Made by a program: the position numbers and the translations under genes
Assembly (NCBI RefSeq): GCF_041449215.1
Contig: NZ_JBGNFV010000001.1
Span: forward strand, 4,977,001-5,041,000
Length of the DNA: 64,000 nt
Reading direction: 5' to 3'
From: Roseivirga sp. BDSF3-8
GTDB lineage: Bacteria > Bacteroidota > Bacteroidia > Cytophagales > Cyclobacteriaceae
The notes under the pieces: generated by a model
Told to the model about the DNA's origin: nothing
Database searches by the model: none
What the model saw: only the letters and a program-made list of their open reading frames with translations
Shown: positions 52,204 to 62,934 of the stretch, piece by piece
How positions within the stretch are numbered: position 1 is the stretch's first letter
Layout of the letters: each line of letters opens with the position of its first letter

Positions 52204-53667
52204 ATGGAAAATCTCATTCAGGATATTGATATACTGGCCGGTAAGCAAACAGAAGAAGCTTGTGACATGAAGGTCACGGAGGAAGAAAATACCGGTAAAA
52301 CCCGTAAATTATATATAGAAAGCTACGGTTGCCAAATGAATTTCTCTGATAGTGAAATCGTCACATCAGTCATGAAAAAAGATGGCTTCGATACCACTTC
52401 AGACTTTACTCAGGCGGACGTAATCTTTTTGAACACCTGCTCTATCCGGGAAAAGGCCGAGCTGACGGTAAGAAAACGTTTAAAACATTTCAATGCCCTA
52501 AAAGCGGATCGTCCTGAGCTTACTATAGGTGTACTGGGGTGTATGGCCGAACGGCTGAAGAGTAAACTTCTTGAAGAAGAAAAGATCGTAGACCTGGTGG
52601 CGGGTCCGGATGCGTACCGCGATCTACCTAACCTGGTGACCAAGGTAGATGATGGCGAAAAAGCAGTAAATACTTTCCTGAGCAGGGAAGAAACTTATGC
52701 TGACATTAGTCCTGTTCGCCTGGATAGTAATGGTGTGACAGCTTTTATTTCTATCATGCGTGGCTGTGATAACATGTGCTCTTTTTGCGTGGTGCCTTTC
52801 ACTAGGGGCCGTGAAAGGAGCCGTGATCCACACTCTATCGTTGCTGAGGCCCAGGACCTTTTCGATAGAGGCTTCAGGGAAGTAACTCTTCTGGGGCAGA
52901 ATGTGGATTCTTATAAGTGGTCACCAAATAGCGACCTGAAAGGTAAGGCGCAGATAGAACGTTCGGATGAGGAGAACATTGTTGACTTTGCCGGTTTGCT
53001 TGAAATGGTAGCTAAGGTTGATCCTGATCTGCGTATCCGCTTCAGTACTTCTCACCCAAAAGACATAACCGATGAGGTACTCCATACAATGAAGCGGTAT
53101 GACAACATCTGTAAATACATTCACCTGCCGGTACAGAGTGGAAACTCCAGGGTACTGAAACTGATGAACCGCACGTATGACCGGGAGTGGTACCTGAACC
53201 GGGTAGATGCTATCAGACGGATACTCGGCCAGGAGTGTGGTATTTCGAGTGATATGATTGCCGGGTTCTGTACAGAAACGGATGAAGAGCACCATGATAC
53301 GCTGACTCTTATGGACATTGTGAAGTATGACTTCAGTTATATGTTCTTCTATTCCGAAAGACCGGGTACTCTCGCAGCCAAAAAATACCTTGATGACATT
53401 CCGCTGGATGTTAAGAAAAGAAGGCTAAATGAGATCATTGATAAGCAAAGACAGCATAGCCTGGAAAGAAACCAGTTGGATTTGAACAAAGTACACCGGG
53501 TGCTGGTAGAAGGAACGTCCAGAAGGTCGGATGAGCAGCTCCAGGGTCGCAATTCGGCTAATAAAGTGATTGTTTTTGATAAGAAGCATTACAAGAAAGG
53601 TGATTATGTGGATGTACTGGTAACGGACTGTACGGCTGCCACGCTGATCGGTGAAGCTGTGGGATGA
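52204..53667 (+). CDS. miaB: tRNA-2-methylthio-N6-dimethylallyladenosine synthase
   Basis: This 487-residue radical SAM methylthiotransferase adds the methylthio group at A37 of tRNAs reading UNN codons. The UPF0004 N-terminal domain holds C43 in ESYGCQMN, then the cysteines in NTCSIREKA and LGCMAERL, which bind the auxiliary 4Fe-4S cluster. The radical SAM triad is [25 protein letters not shown] and the TRAM domain (LVEGTSRRS...[17 protein letters not shown]) complete the family layout. The first 35 residues are a polar extension. It heads the conserved Bacteroidota gene order miaB - sigma54 activator - lptE - secG. Confidence 0.95.
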   Translation: MENLIQDIDILAGKQTEEACDMKVTEEENTGKTRKLYIESYGCQMNFSDSEIVTSVMKKDGFDTTSDFTQADVIFLNTCSIREKAELTVRKRLKHFNALKADRPELTIGVLGCMAERLKSKLLEEEKIVDLVAGPDAYRDLPNLVTKVDDGEKAVNTFLSREETYADISPVRLDSNGVTAFISIMRGCDNMCSFCVVPFTRGRERSRDPHSIVAEAQDLFDRGFREVTLLGQNVDSYKWSPNSDLKGKAQIERSDEENIVDFAGLLEMVAKVDPDLRIRFSTSHPKDITDEVLHTMKRYDNICKYIHLPVQSGNSRVLKLMNRTYDREWYLNRVDAIRRILGQECGISSDMIAGFCTETDEEHHDTLTLMDIVKYDFSYMFFYSERPGTLAAKKYLDDIPLDVKKRRLNEIIDKQRQHSLERNQLDLNKVHRVLVEGTSRRSDEQLQGRNSANKVIVFDKKHYKKGDYVDVLVTDCTAATLIGEAVG

Positions 53668-53695
53668 GTACCCTTTCTAACCTGAAGAAAACACG

Positions 53696-54997
53696 GTGAG
53701 AGAAACTGAAATACAGCAAATAAAACAACGGTTCGGGATAATCGGTAACTCGCCCCAACTGAACCATGCCATACAGGTGGCCGCCCAGGTAGCTCCTACC
53801 GATATGACGGTACTTATTACCGGAGAGAGCGGGAGTGGTAAGGAAAGCTTCTCAAAGATTATTCATAGCCTGAGTGCCCGAAAACACGGTCAATTCATAG
53901 CCATTAACTGTGGAGCTATTCCTGAAGGTACTATAGACAGCGAGCTATTTGGCCACGAGAAAGGCTCATTTACAGGAGCCCATGAAGCGCGCAAGGGGTA
54001 CTTTGAGGTTACTAACGGAGGAACTATTTTTCTTGATGAAATAGGGGAAATGCCCTTGGCTACGCAAGCCAGATTACTCCGGGTACTCGAAAACGGTGAG
54101 TTTATTAAGGTCGGATCTTCTAAAGTTCAGAAGACAGATGTACGTGTGGTAGCCGCTACAAACGTAAATCTGATAGAGGCAGTAGAGAAAAAGACTTTCC
54201 GTGAAGATCTATATTACAGGCTGAGCACTGTACCTATCTACGTTCCTCCTTTACGTGACCGCGGGGAAGACATATATCTCCTTTTTAGAAAATTTGCCTC
54301 TGATTTTGCCGAAAAGTATCGCGTTAAACCAATTAGTCTGACTCCAGATGCCCGGTCCATTTTAGTCCGGTACCGGTTTCGGGGCAATATTCGCCAGCTC
54401 AAGAATATTGTGGAGCAAATTTCCGTTTTAGAAATGGAGAGAGAGGTAAATGGGGAAAAATTGGCCAAATACCTCCCCCAAGAGCGAAATTTGCTGCCTG
54501 CCATTGTCCCCGGTCAATCTGCCGGAGCCTCAGAGAGCTACAGCGAGCGGGATTTGCTTTACAAAGTCCTTTTCGATATGAAAAAGGACATGAATGAGCT
54601 AAAGAAGCTCGTGCTGGATATGGCTAAGCACGGAAATATGGATAGTGCAAGCATATTAAAAGGGCATGAAGATCTCTTTGAGAATATGCAGGACCAGGTA
54701 CCCAATGCTCATGATAGCCGGGAGGTAAAGGAACGCTATCTGCTAGAAAGGTATGACCAGGATGAAGACGCAATGTCTGACGATGGTGACACTTATGACT
54801 ATCCTCAGGTGCAGGATATCGTGCATGTGGAAGAAGAGGATGACAGTGATAGCCTCTCCCTTGAAAAGAAAGAGAAAGAGCTTATAAAGAAGGCATTAAG
54901 AAAGAATAATAATAAACGGAAATATGCTGCCCAGGACCTTGGCATCTCGGAAAGAACGCTTTACAGGAAGATCAAACAATATGAGATCGATGAGTAG
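53696..54997 (+). CDS. Sigma54-dependent AAA+ transcriptional activator without receiver domain
   Basis: This 433-residue bacterial enhancer-binding protein starts with GTG at 53696. The AAA+ domain begins near residue 15: Walker A GESGSGKE, the sigma54-contacting loop as GSFTGA (canonical GAFTGA), Walker B GGTIFLDEIGEMP, and the R-finger region FREDLYYRLSTVPI. A linker with coiled-coil look (DMKKDMNELKKLVLDMAKHG) and an acidic stretch (residues 350-390) precede the Fis-type HTH (LIKKALRKNNNKRKYAAQDLGISERTLYRKIKQYEI). With no N-terminal sensor its control must be by a partner or by expression. A near-consensus sigma54 promoter precedes groES 3.5 kb downstream, a possible target. Confidence 0.92.
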   Translation: MRETEIQQIKQRFGIIGNSPQLNHAIQVAAQVAPTDMTVLITGESGSGKESFSKIIHSLSARKHGQFIAINCGAIPEGTIDSELFGHEKGSFTGAHEARKGYFEVTNGGTIFLDEIGEMPLATQARLLRVLENGEFIKVGSSKVQKTDVRVVAATNVNLIEAVEKKTFREDLYYRLSTVPIYVPPLRDRGEDIYLLFRKFASDFAEKYRVKPISLTPDARSILVRYRFRGNIRQLKNIVEQISVLEMEREVNGEKLAKYLPQERNLLPAIVPGQSAGASESYSERDLLYKVLFDMKKDMNELKKLVLDMAKHGNMDSASILKGHEDLFENMQDQVPNAHDSREVKERYLLERYDQDEDAMSDDGDTYDYPQVQDIVHVEEEDDSDSLSLEKKEKELIKKALRKNNNKRKYAAQDLGISERTLYRKIKQYEIDE

Positions 54998-55517
54998 GGT
55001 CATTTCTGTGATCTGTACACTCTTGTTCATGTCCGTTTCGCAGAGCTGTGGCGTGTATAGCCTCTCTGGTAATACCCTGAATCCTGCCATCCAAACTGTG
55101 TCAATCGCTAACTTTTACAATGATAGCGGAGGGGGGCCAGCCAACCTTAGCCAGACATTTACAGAGGAAATACGGGACTATTACCAAACAAATACCAGCC
55201 TTTCCTTGGTTTCGTCTGACGGAGACCTGCAACTGGATGGTAGTATAGTCAGCTGGACAGTCTCCCCCCTGGCACCTCAGGCTACCGGCTCAGCAGCTAC
55301 TACTGACGTAGCCGGGCAGGAACGACTTACTATCGGAGTCAAAGTTATCTATGTTAATACCTTGGACGAGGACCAGAACTTTGAAAGAAATTTTAGTTTT
55401 TATGCTGACTTCGACCCTGCAAGGAATACCTTGACTGAGGTAGAAAACCAGCTGATTGAGACAATTTTCGATCAGATCATATTTGACATTTTCAACGCCA
55501 CGGTTGCCAATTGGTAA
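54981..55517 (+). CDS. lptE: LptE-like LPS-assembly lipoprotein
   Basis: This 178-residue protein starts at ATG 54981 (or 54990), overlapping the end of the activator gene. Its signal peptide has lipobox VSQSC with Cys near 23. The mature part has LptE-like features: CGVYSLSGNTLNPAIQTVSIANFYNDSGGGPANLSQTFTEEIRDYY, a variable strand region, and FDQIIFDIFNATVANW at the end. LptE plugs the LptD barrel that inserts lipopolysaccharide in the outer membrane. The position between the sigma54 activator and secG is the standard Bacteroidota arrangement. Confidence 0.85.
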   Translation: MRSMSRVISVICTLLFMSVSQSCGVYSLSGNTLNPAIQTVSIANFYNDSGGGPANLSQTFTEEIRDYYQTNTSLSLVSSDGDLQLDGSIVSWTVSPLAPQATGSAATTDVAGQERLTIGVKVIYVNTLDEDQNFERNFSFYADFDPARNTLTEVENQLIETIFDQIIFDIFNATVANW

Positions 55518-55562
55518 ACCTTGACGTATTTTGTCTATTCACCTTTTACAAAAGAGCCTACT

Positions 55563-56549
55563 GTGAACAAAACCCGCTTCCTGGAAATACTTTCTGACCC
55601 TAAGGGAATGAACGACTTCGAAATGCAGGAACTCGAATCGCTGGTCGAGTCAATGCCTTATTCCCAGCCTGTTCACATGGCGCTCGCCATTAAGAAAAAC
55701 AGCGATAGCGCGGATGAGGGAACCAGCAGGCAAGCTGTTAAGAATGCCTCTCTTTATACGTTTGACCGCAGAAGGCTGAAGCAAATACTTCAGGGCGGCC
55801 TTCCCCCGTCACCGAAGTTTTATACTTATGAAGAAGTTATTGAGGAGGTGCCAAGCTCCAATTATTTGGAAGAAAGTGCTGGTGCAGACACTCAGGAAAG
55901 TGAAATAATACCTGCAGAAACTGAGGAGAGGCATACAGAAATTTCTCTGACTTCAGAAGAACCTGCAGAACCTTCTTTGCCGGTAGAGGATTTTCCTCAG
56001 GCAGAAAGCTCCGAAGTACATTCAGAGATAGAAGAAACGCTCAGGCAGCTTAAAGCGGCCCGGGAAAAATCAGAACAGAATGAGGACGAGTCCGCTAATC
56101 TCATGTCTGAGAACCCGGGAGAGGAAATCCACATCGAGGAGAAGGCATCCGTAAAGGAAACATCTGCCCCCCCGACTGAGGAGGAAACGGAGTCTGTAGA
56201 AATTGAAACAGTATCAGAAACACCTGATACTCCTGCCGCCTACACCGATACCCGGGACAAAAGGCGGGAACAAATGCAGCTTATCGACCGGTTCATTGAA
56301 AAAAGTCCCTCTATTTCCCAGTCTGATAAGTATAAACATGCAGATGGGGATTATGAAGGTAAAGACCTGTCTTCTAATACAGCAGGGATTACTGATAACA
56401 CCCTGATTTCTGAAAATCTCGCCAATATTATGGTTAGACAGGGAAAGATTGACCGGGCAATCGATATTTATAAAAAGCTTATTTGGAAGTTTCCGCAAAA
56501 AAAGAGTTATTTTGCATCTCGAATTGAAGAACTGAAATCGAACGGATAG
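55563..56549 (+). CDS. Hypothetical acidic protein with C-terminal TPR-like helix pair
   Basis: This 328-residue protein, read from GTG at 55563 (the frame is open from a TTG at 55521), has an N-terminal helical part with ILSDPKGMNDFEMQELESLVESMPYSQPVHMALAIK. A long acidic, low-complexity middle follows (residues about 100-240, many Glu, Ser and Pro). The C-terminus is ENLANIMVRQGKIDRAIDIYKKLIWKFPQKKSYFASRIEELK, a TPR-like end. Its neighbours are lptE and secG, and this order is conserved in Bacteroidota, so a role in envelope protein traffic is likely but unproved. Confidence 0.7.
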   Translation: MNKTRFLEILSDPKGMNDFEMQELESLVESMPYSQPVHMALAIKKNSDSADEGTSRQAVKNASLYTFDRRRLKQILQGGLPPSPKFYTYEEVIEEVPSSNYLEESAGADTQESEIIPAETEERHTEISLTSEEPAEPSLPVEDFPQAESSEVHSEIEETLRQLKAAREKSEQNEDESANLMSENPGEEIHIEEKASVKETSAPPTEEETESVEIETVSETPDTPAAYTDTRDKRREQMQLIDRFIEKSPSISQSDKYKHADGDYEGKDLSSNTAGITDNTLISENLANIMVRQGKIDRAIDIYKKLIWKFPQKKSYFASRIEELKSNG

Positions 56550-56553
56550 GAGA

Positions 56554-56970
56554 ATGTTTATTATAATATCAATTTCAATTTTCGTTGCCTTGTTATTGAT
56601 TCTGGTGGTGCTGGCACAGAATTCTAAAGGTGGCGGACTTTCAAGCCAATTTACTGGTGGAGGTGCAAACCAAATCATTGGAGTAAAGCGCACTACCGAT
56701 CTGCTTGAAAAAGTTACCTGGACTCTGGCCATCGGCCTTGTTATACTCTGTGTATCTTCCAGCTTTGTGATTGATGATACAGCAGTAGTAAATGATGAGT
56801 TTACCTCTCCTAACCTGGAGCGGGCCCGTGAAGATCAGCCTGGTTCTCTTTTCGAGTCAACACAGGAAACACTTGAGGAAAATGCTCCTGATCAGGAAAT
56901 GGAAATAGGAACGGCTACCGAGGAAGCCCAGGAGGGTAATGACGGTGAACCTGACGCTAATGATCAGTAA
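56554..56970 (+). CDS. secG: Preprotein translocase subunit SecG
   Basis: This 138-residue protein begins with the SecG two-helix region (FIIISISIFVALLLILVVLAQNSKGGGLSSQFTGGG and VTWTLAIGLVILCVSSSF), separated by the characteristic loop with GANQIIGVKRTTDLLEK. SecG helps SecA-driven movement of proteins through SecYEG. The C-terminal 65 residues are an acidic tail (EDQPGSLFESTQETLEENAPD onward) not found in E. coli but usual in Bacteroidota. Four bases separate it from the preceding gene. Confidence 0.92.
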   Translation: MFIIISISIFVALLLILVVLAQNSKGGGLSSQFTGGGANQIIGVKRTTDLLEKVTWTLAIGLVILCVSSSFVIDDTAVVNDEFTSPNLERAREDQPGSLFESTQETLEENAPDQEMEIGTATEEAQEGNDGEPDANDQ

Positions 56971-56996
56971 GTAAATATTCCAATATATAGAATTAC

Positions 56997-57021
56997 AAAG
57001 CCCGCTAACTGCGGGCTTTTT
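56997..57021 (+). terminator. Intrinsic terminator after secG
   Basis: AAAGCCCGC (56997-57005) pairs with GCGGGCTTT (57011-57019), loop TAACT, followed by further T residues. It lies directly before the insertion element's left end. Confidence 0.88.
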
Positions 57022-57037
57022 TATTAATCGAATTAAA

Positions 57038-57596
57038 ACCACCGTCTTAGACGGTGGTCATGTTTGAGGGCTATGCCAGTAGGGGTATATTGTGGAATGA
57101 GCAAGTATCGTAAGCTATCGCATAGCTTTTACTATTGTGTCTATCATGTAGTATGGACCCCGAAGTACCGCCACCGTATACTTCGTGATATTGTTGCAGA
57201 TACGTTGGAGAATAAGATAAAGACGATATGTGAATGGAAGGAGGTCAAGGTAGAAGAGTTGAACATTCAGCCAGATCACGTTCATTTGGTATGTAGTATA
57301 CCTCCGAAACTTAGTGTATCAGACTTCATGGGTATTCTCAAGGGTAAGACAGCGATCATGATGTTTAAGAACTTCAAGAGTCTTCGCAGAAAACCCTATT
57401 GGGGCAATCATTTTTGGTCACGAGGCTATTTTGTAAGTACGGTAGGCATAGATGAAGAAAAGATAAAGCGGTATGTTAAGTATCAGGAGAAGGAAGATAA
57501 GAAAGAGGATGGGGATATAGATATCCCGCTATTCGATAACTGACTATCCCCCTTTGGGGGTAATAACCATTGAAAACCCCCTCCTTTGGTGGGGGT
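57038..57596 (+). mobile_element. IS200-type insertion sequence
   Basis: A single tnpA gene is flanked by subterminal hairpins as in the IS200/IS605 family. Left: ACCACCGTC (57038-57046) with GACGGTGGT (57050-57058), loop TTA. Right: CCCCC-TTT-GGGGG (57548-57560) and ACCCCC-T-CC-TTT-GG-T-GGGGGT (57576-57596; a T-T mismatch in the stem). There is no tnpB gene, so this is the IS200 subgroup. Exact cleavage sites cannot be set without a second copy or an empty site. It is inserted between the secG terminator and the next minus-strand gene, without harming either. Confidence 0.82.
57097..57543 (+). CDS. tnpA: IS200-family Y1 transposase TnpA
   Basis: This 148-residue HUH transposase, read from ATG at 57097 (MSKYRKLSHSFYYCVYHVVWTPKYRHRIL), has the two-histidine metal motif in QPDHVHLV. 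The catalytic tyrosine is probably in RYVKYQEKED. Length matches the IS200 norm of about 150. The extra frame upstream to 57064 is not needed. All key residues look intact, so the element may still be active. It moves single-stranded DNA without duplicating the target. Confidence 0.92.
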   Translation: MSKYRKLSHSFYYCVYHVVWTPKYRHRILRDIVADTLENKIKTICEWKEVKVEELNIQPDHVHLVCSIPPKLSVSDFMGILKGKTAIMMFKNFKSLRRKPYWGNHFWSRGYFVSTVGIDEEKIKRYVKYQEKEDKKEDGDIDIPLFDN

Positions 57597-57613
57597 AATT
57601 TATTTTAATCAAG

Positions 57614-58330
57614 TTAGGCGGCCGGATTAATGTATCTGACTAATAGTCTCTTTGCCACCGGCAAAAGAGTACATTCATAGGGCACCTTACTATTTGCATG
57701 TATCAGGTAAGTTGCCGGATTAGGAAGATCCGGATTATTCCTGATCAGCTCAAGCTTTAGCTGTTCGTATGTCCTGGCCAGACTACTACGTGTACGGTCC
57801 AGAAGCTCAGTGCTAATAGCCCTGTATCGCTCTTCTGAGTTATCGAATATAGTAATCCTGTACCTGTAGATATCCAGGTCTTTATCTTTTTCCTGTGCAA
57901 TGAAAAAGTACCCCTCATCATTATAAATTGGAACGAGTCCGATAGGTTCAATATTCAGGGAATTCTCCACCTCCTCATAGATGTCCTTTCCGTCCTCAAG
58001 CCTTCTTCTACATTCAGGGATAGCAAAATCTACTATGCTATCAATCTCTGCCATAAGTTCAGTGTCCTCCACTAGCCGTGTATAGGTCATTTTAAGCCTT
58101 TCAAAGTCAGCTTTTGACAAAGTGGCAGGAAATTTATCATACATTAGCGTCTTCTCTCTCTTTAAAACCAAGAGGTTACGGTAATGAGAGACAATTTCTG
58201 ACAGATAGGGGTATAGCTTCTTCTCTTTGAACTGATTCTCCACCTCTTTCAGGTAGGCAAGCAAGATGTATTTTTTGTATTCCAGATCAATAAGATCTTT
58301 CACTACCCAATCATCATCCAATCTCTTCAT
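57614..58330 (-). CDS. Conserved hypothetical protein
   Basis: This 238-residue soluble protein is mostly helical in the first half (VVKDLIDLEYKKYILLAYLKEVENQFKEKKLYPYLSEIV; ATLSKADFERLKMTYTRLVEDTELMAEIDSIVDFAIP). A beta-rich part follows (GLVPIYNDEGYFFIAQEKDKDLDIYRYRITIF), then a helical tail ending in TYLIHANSKVPYECTLLPVAKRLLVRYI. It was not placed in a family. It lies opposite in direction to its neighbours, with the IS element on its 3' side and the groES promoter region upstream. Confidence 0.65.
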   Translation of the reverse strand: MKRLDDDWVVKDLIDLEYKKYILLAYLKEVENQFKEKKLYPYLSEIVSHYRNLLVLKREKTLMYDKFPATLSKADFERLKMTYTRLVEDTELMAEIDSIVDFAIPECRRRLEDGKDIYEEVENSLNIEPIGLVPIYNDEGYFFIAQEKDKDLDIYRYRITIFDNSEERYRAISTELLDRTRSSLARTYEQLKLELIRNNPDLPNPATYLIHANSKVPYECTLLPVAKRLLVRYINPAA

Positions 58331-58494
58331 GCAGCCTATATTTATCTAACAAAACTTAATTTTAAATAAAATAGCTATAGCCAAATAATAACGCAACCCG
58401 CAACAATGTCAGTACATTAGCCGGTAGGACTTTATGACGTAATTTTTACTGAAAAAATGTCCTGAAAACCTGACAAATAGGTCGAAAAAGTGAT

Positions 58495-58511
58495 TTGGCA
58501 CAGGAAATGCA
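58495..58511 (+). promoter_or_regulatory. Near-consensus sigma54 (-24/-12) promoter of groESL
   Basis: TTGGCAC (58495-58501) and ATGCA (58507-58511) place GG (58497-58498) and GC (58509-58510) exactly ten bases apart, the invariant spacing of RpoN promoters (TTGGCACG-N4-TTGCA). Transcription would start near 58522, 46 bases before the groES ATG. No CIRCE element (TTAGCACTC-N9-GAGTGCTAA) is seen. The sigma54 activator gene in this window is a natural partner. Confidence 0.6.
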
Positions 58512-58567
58512 ATACGGATAATTATATTTTTAATTGAGAATTAACTTAATCTCTAATAGTCTGAACA

Positions 58568-58846
58568 ATGTCAAAATTGAACATTAAGCCTCTTGCAGAC
58601 AGAGTGGTGGTTGCACCTGCTGCAGCAGAAGAAAAAACCGCTTCCGGTATCATTATTCCTGATACAGCTAAGGAGAAGCCTCAGCAGGGTGAAGTAGTTG
58701 CTGTAGGAAATGGCAAAAAGGATGAGCCATTAACCGTTCAGGTAGGAGATAAAATCCTCTATGGTAAGTACGCAGGTACTGAAATCACTGTTGAAGGCAG
58801 GGAATACCTTATAATGAGAGAGTCAGATATTTTTGCGATCGTATAA
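58568..58846 (+). CDS. groES: Co-chaperonin GroES
   Basis: This 92-residue protein is the GroEL lid. It shows KPLADRVVV, the mobile loop region [41 protein letters not shown] and the terminal DIFAIV. It follows the sigma54-type promoter and precedes groEL by 62 bases. Seven GroES subunits cap a GroEL ring to enclose folding substrates. Length and motifs are standard. Confidence 0.97.
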   Translation: MSKLNIKPLADRVVVAPAAAEEKTASGIIIPDTAKEKPQQGEVVAVGNGKKDEPLTVQVGDKILYGKYAGTEITVEGREYLIMRESDIFAIV

Positions 58847-58896
58847 TCCGGTCTGACCCCACCCTACTTACTTAATTCAAAAAACATTTATTCTAA

Positions 58897-60549
<1,653 letters not shown>

Positions 60550-60564
60550 TGCTTCCTTCCGTTG

Positions 60565-60610
60565 AAAAAAAGAAAGGCTGCTTACAATCGTAAGCAGCCT
60601 TTCTTTTTTT
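60565..60610 (+). terminator. Long intrinsic terminator of the groESL operon
   Basis: A perfect 20-bp stem (60565-60584 with 60591-60610) with loop CAATCG; the 3' arm ends in a T run. Confidence 0.95.
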
Positions 60611-60660
60611 TATGCCAGTAATTATAAGCTTGGCTATGTTTTTAACTAGGTCTAAGCTAT

Positions 60661-60987
60661 TCAGCTATTCATGACGACCATTTCAACCGGAAGACGGATG
60701 ATTTCTTTAAAGTCCTCTCCGCTCTCTTGCATATCTTCATCCTCTTCATCATAATACCAGGTAACACGGGTAGTATGGCCCTGGTCACTCAGGCGCTCCA
60801 GTTTTCTGAATATTTCCACTAAAATACTAAAAACTTTTTTTCTGACTTTAACATCAGGTTCAGAGTTTCGAAGGATTGCTTCGGCATTGATGATCAGATC
60901 GTCGATTTTGCCCTGATCAAGCTGCCCTTGAAACTGCAGAAGGGTCCTGTCCGAACTTTCAGGCCTTATTTGAAAAACCTCCGTCAT
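60661..60987 (-). CDS. Small conserved protein, possible SiaB-like relative
   Basis: This 108-residue soluble protein opens FQIRPESSDRTLLQFQGQLDQGKIDDLIINAEAIL and continues with KVRKKVFSILVEIFRKLERLSDQG. This second part resembles the start of SiaB-family (DUF6272) regulatory kinases (KVRKKVFxILVExxQNxxRH), but the protein is short and lacks the ATP-binding G box. So it may be a shortened relative or only look-alike. The C-terminal part has an acidic stretch (YDEEDEDMQESGEDFKE). Function unknown. Confidence 0.55.
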   Translation of the reverse strand: MTEVFQIRPESSDRTLLQFQGQLDQGKIDDLIINAEAILRNSEPDVKVRKKVFSILVEIFRKLERLSDQGHTTRVTWYYDEEDEDMQESGEDFKEIIRLPVEMVVMNS

Positions 60988-61095
60988 AAATATTGCTGGC
61001 TGATGACGATAGAAATAACAGATTAATTTAAATTATTCTAAAAATATACTAATACTTCAAAAAAGCCAATTTATTACCACTTATATTTAATACAC

Positions 61096-61126
61096 AAAAA
61101 AGCCACCCGCTAAAAGCGAGTGGCTC
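61096..61126 (-). terminator. Intrinsic terminator of the POT transporter gene
   Basis: On the minus strand AGCCACTCGCT pairs with AGCGGGTGGCT (one T-G wobble; plus-strand coordinates 61101-61125), followed by a T run (61095-61100 as A on the plus strand). Confidence 0.85.
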
Positions 61127-61149
61127 TTGAAATCTTATTGTATGCCAGC

Positions 61150-62934
61150 TTAAGGACGAATCTCTGCGTCAGTTAGCTGGGCCTCTTCTACTCTTTCCGC
61201 ATCGTCTTCATCCAGGGAAGCGTCTTCAGCTCCGTGGCTTAGTTTATTAAGTCGCTTAGAGAAAAGCATCAAAAGCAAACCAAGTGCAATAGTGGTAACC
61301 GCAATACCCCCAAAGATTTGAAGCTCTCCAAGGCTTTGAGCCCATTCTCCAAGGGCTCCGGCAAGCTTATTACCAAGTCCTGTAACGGCAAAGTATACCC
61401 CCATCACAGAAGCTACCATACGGGCGGGCGCAAGCTTTGTAATATAAGAGAGTGCCACAGGAGACAGGGCCAGCTCACCGAGTGTATGGAACAGGTAGGC
61501 AAGTACCAGCCAATACATCGCAGACATACCGTCTGCAGCGGCTCCCCTCTGCAGGGCAGCAAATACCATGAAGATAAAACCAGCACCCATTACGGCGGTG
61601 CCCAGTCCCATTTTGAAAATACTTGGAGGATTTTTACCACGCCTGGCAAGGAACACCCACAGGCTGGCAATGATACCACCAAATATTAAAATAAAGAGGG
61701 CATTCAGACTCTGGAACCATGAAGCCGGAACAATGAATCCCTGAAGGTCATTAGCCAGATCATAAATGACGTATGAGTTACCATCTTTTACGATAGGGGC
61801 TGTTTCATCCATTACGCTGTTATAAACGGTGCCATCAGCGCCTTCATGTTGAATGACATAGCTATCGTAGCTGAGCAGGGAAGAGTTGATACTATCAGTA
61901 GCACCTAATTGAGTCTGTATCTCAGAAAAATTCCTTGAGGTAGGATTAAACAGGTTACCAAAGAACTCACCCAACCCGTCATATTCAGTGACCTGCTTAT
62001 TCTCAATGAAGTATTTAGCCTGAGCTATTGCCAGTGAGTCATCTGCCGATGTACCGGCAGTACGGTACTCATTCACAGTGAGTTCCTGCCCAATGTACCT
62101 GTCCGTGTAGTTCTTGGTGTAAAGGTTCATCAACCCACCAGCCTGCTCAAAGGCTGCCCAGAATACCAATACGATAACGAAGGAAATACCCAGTAAAACA
62201 AGACGGTCTTTTTCGTTGCCGGTAAGGCTCTTTGAGGTTCCATTAGGGTTTTTAGCAAGGCTCTCTTTTCTTGATTTAGCATCATTGAGATCACCCACTC
62301 CCTTAAGGTGTTTTTGTCCCGCAATAAAGACGATCTGTCCCAGAAGCATACCAAAGCCTGCAAGGCTAAAACCATAGTGCCAGCCGATGGTCTCTCCCAC
62401 ATATCCTACAATAATGGCGGCAAGGAAGGCGCCGAGGTTGATACCCATGTAGAAGATAGTGAACCCGGCATCACGTCTGTTATCTCCTTTTTTATAGAGA
62501 CCACCTACCATGGTAGAAATGTTAGGCTTCAACAATCCGGTACCTGCTACAATGAGAAGCAGCGCCCCGTAAAATGCCCACTCGAGAGGAACGGCCATAA
62601 GGAAGTGACCGGCCACCAGGGTAAATCCTCCTATTAATACAGCCTTTTTCTGGCCAAAGATATTATCAGCAAGCCAGCCGCCCGGTACAGATACCAGATA
62701 AACGAGCATGGTATACCAACCATAAAGCTCCAGTGCACCGGATTCAGTCCAACCGAAGCCTCCGTTTACGGTACTTACGAGGAAGAGTACGAGAATACCC
62801 CTCATTCCGTAATAGCTGAAACGTTCCCACATTTCAGTAAAGAATAGGATCATAAGGCCTTTGGGGTGCCCTCCTATCGTTGAACGCTCAATGTCGGAAT
62901 TATCCGGCAGGTTCACTGTATCACGCTTTGACAT
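61150..62934 (-). CDS. POT/PTR2-family proton-coupled peptide transporter
   Basis: This 594-residue protein has about 14 membrane helices. It carries the POT signatures: MWERFSYYGMRGILVLFLV with the ExxERFxYY motif, GGWLADNIFGQKKAVLIGG, LLIVAGTGLLKPNISTMVG, and the second PTR2 motif FTIFYMGINLGAF. A periplasmic/loop insertion of about 130 residues (about 285-400, with YTDRYIGQELTVNEYRT) is larger than in DtpA, as in many Bacteroidota homologues. Imports di- and tripeptides with protons. The C-terminus is acidic. Single gene. Confidence 0.93.
   Translation of the reverse strand: MSKRDTVNLPDNSDIERSTIGGHPKGLMILFFTEMWERFSYYGMRGILVLFLVSTVNGGFGWTESGALELYGWYTMLVYLVSVPGGWLADNIFGQKKAVLIGGFTLVAGHFLMAVPLEWAFYGALLLIVAGTGLLKPNISTMVGGLYKKGDNRRDAGFTIFYMGINLGAFLAAIIVGYVGETIGWHYGFSLAGFGMLLGQIVFIAGQKHLKGVGDLNDAKSRKESLAKNPNGTSKSLTGNEKDRLVLLGISFVIVLVFWAAFEQAGGLMNLYTKNYTDRYIGQELTVNEYRTAGTSADDSLAIAQAKYFIENKQVTEYDGLGEFFGNLFNPTSRNFSEIQTQLGATDSINSSLLSYDSYVIQHEGADGTVYNSVMDETAPIVKDGNSYVIYDLANDLQGFIVPASWFQSLNALFILIFGGIIASLWVFLARRGKNPPSIFKMGLGTAVMGAGFIFMVFAALQRGAAADGMSAMYWLVLAYLFHTLGELALSPVALSYITKLAPARMVASVMGVYFAVTGLGNKLAGALGEWAQSLGELQIFGGIAVTTIALGLLLMLFSKRLNKLSHGAEDASLDEDDAERVEEAQLTDAEIRP

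Noticed and set aside
57064-57096. Longer start of the IS200 transposase
   Set aside because: The family N-terminus begins at MSKYRKL; the extra residues are part of the left end region.
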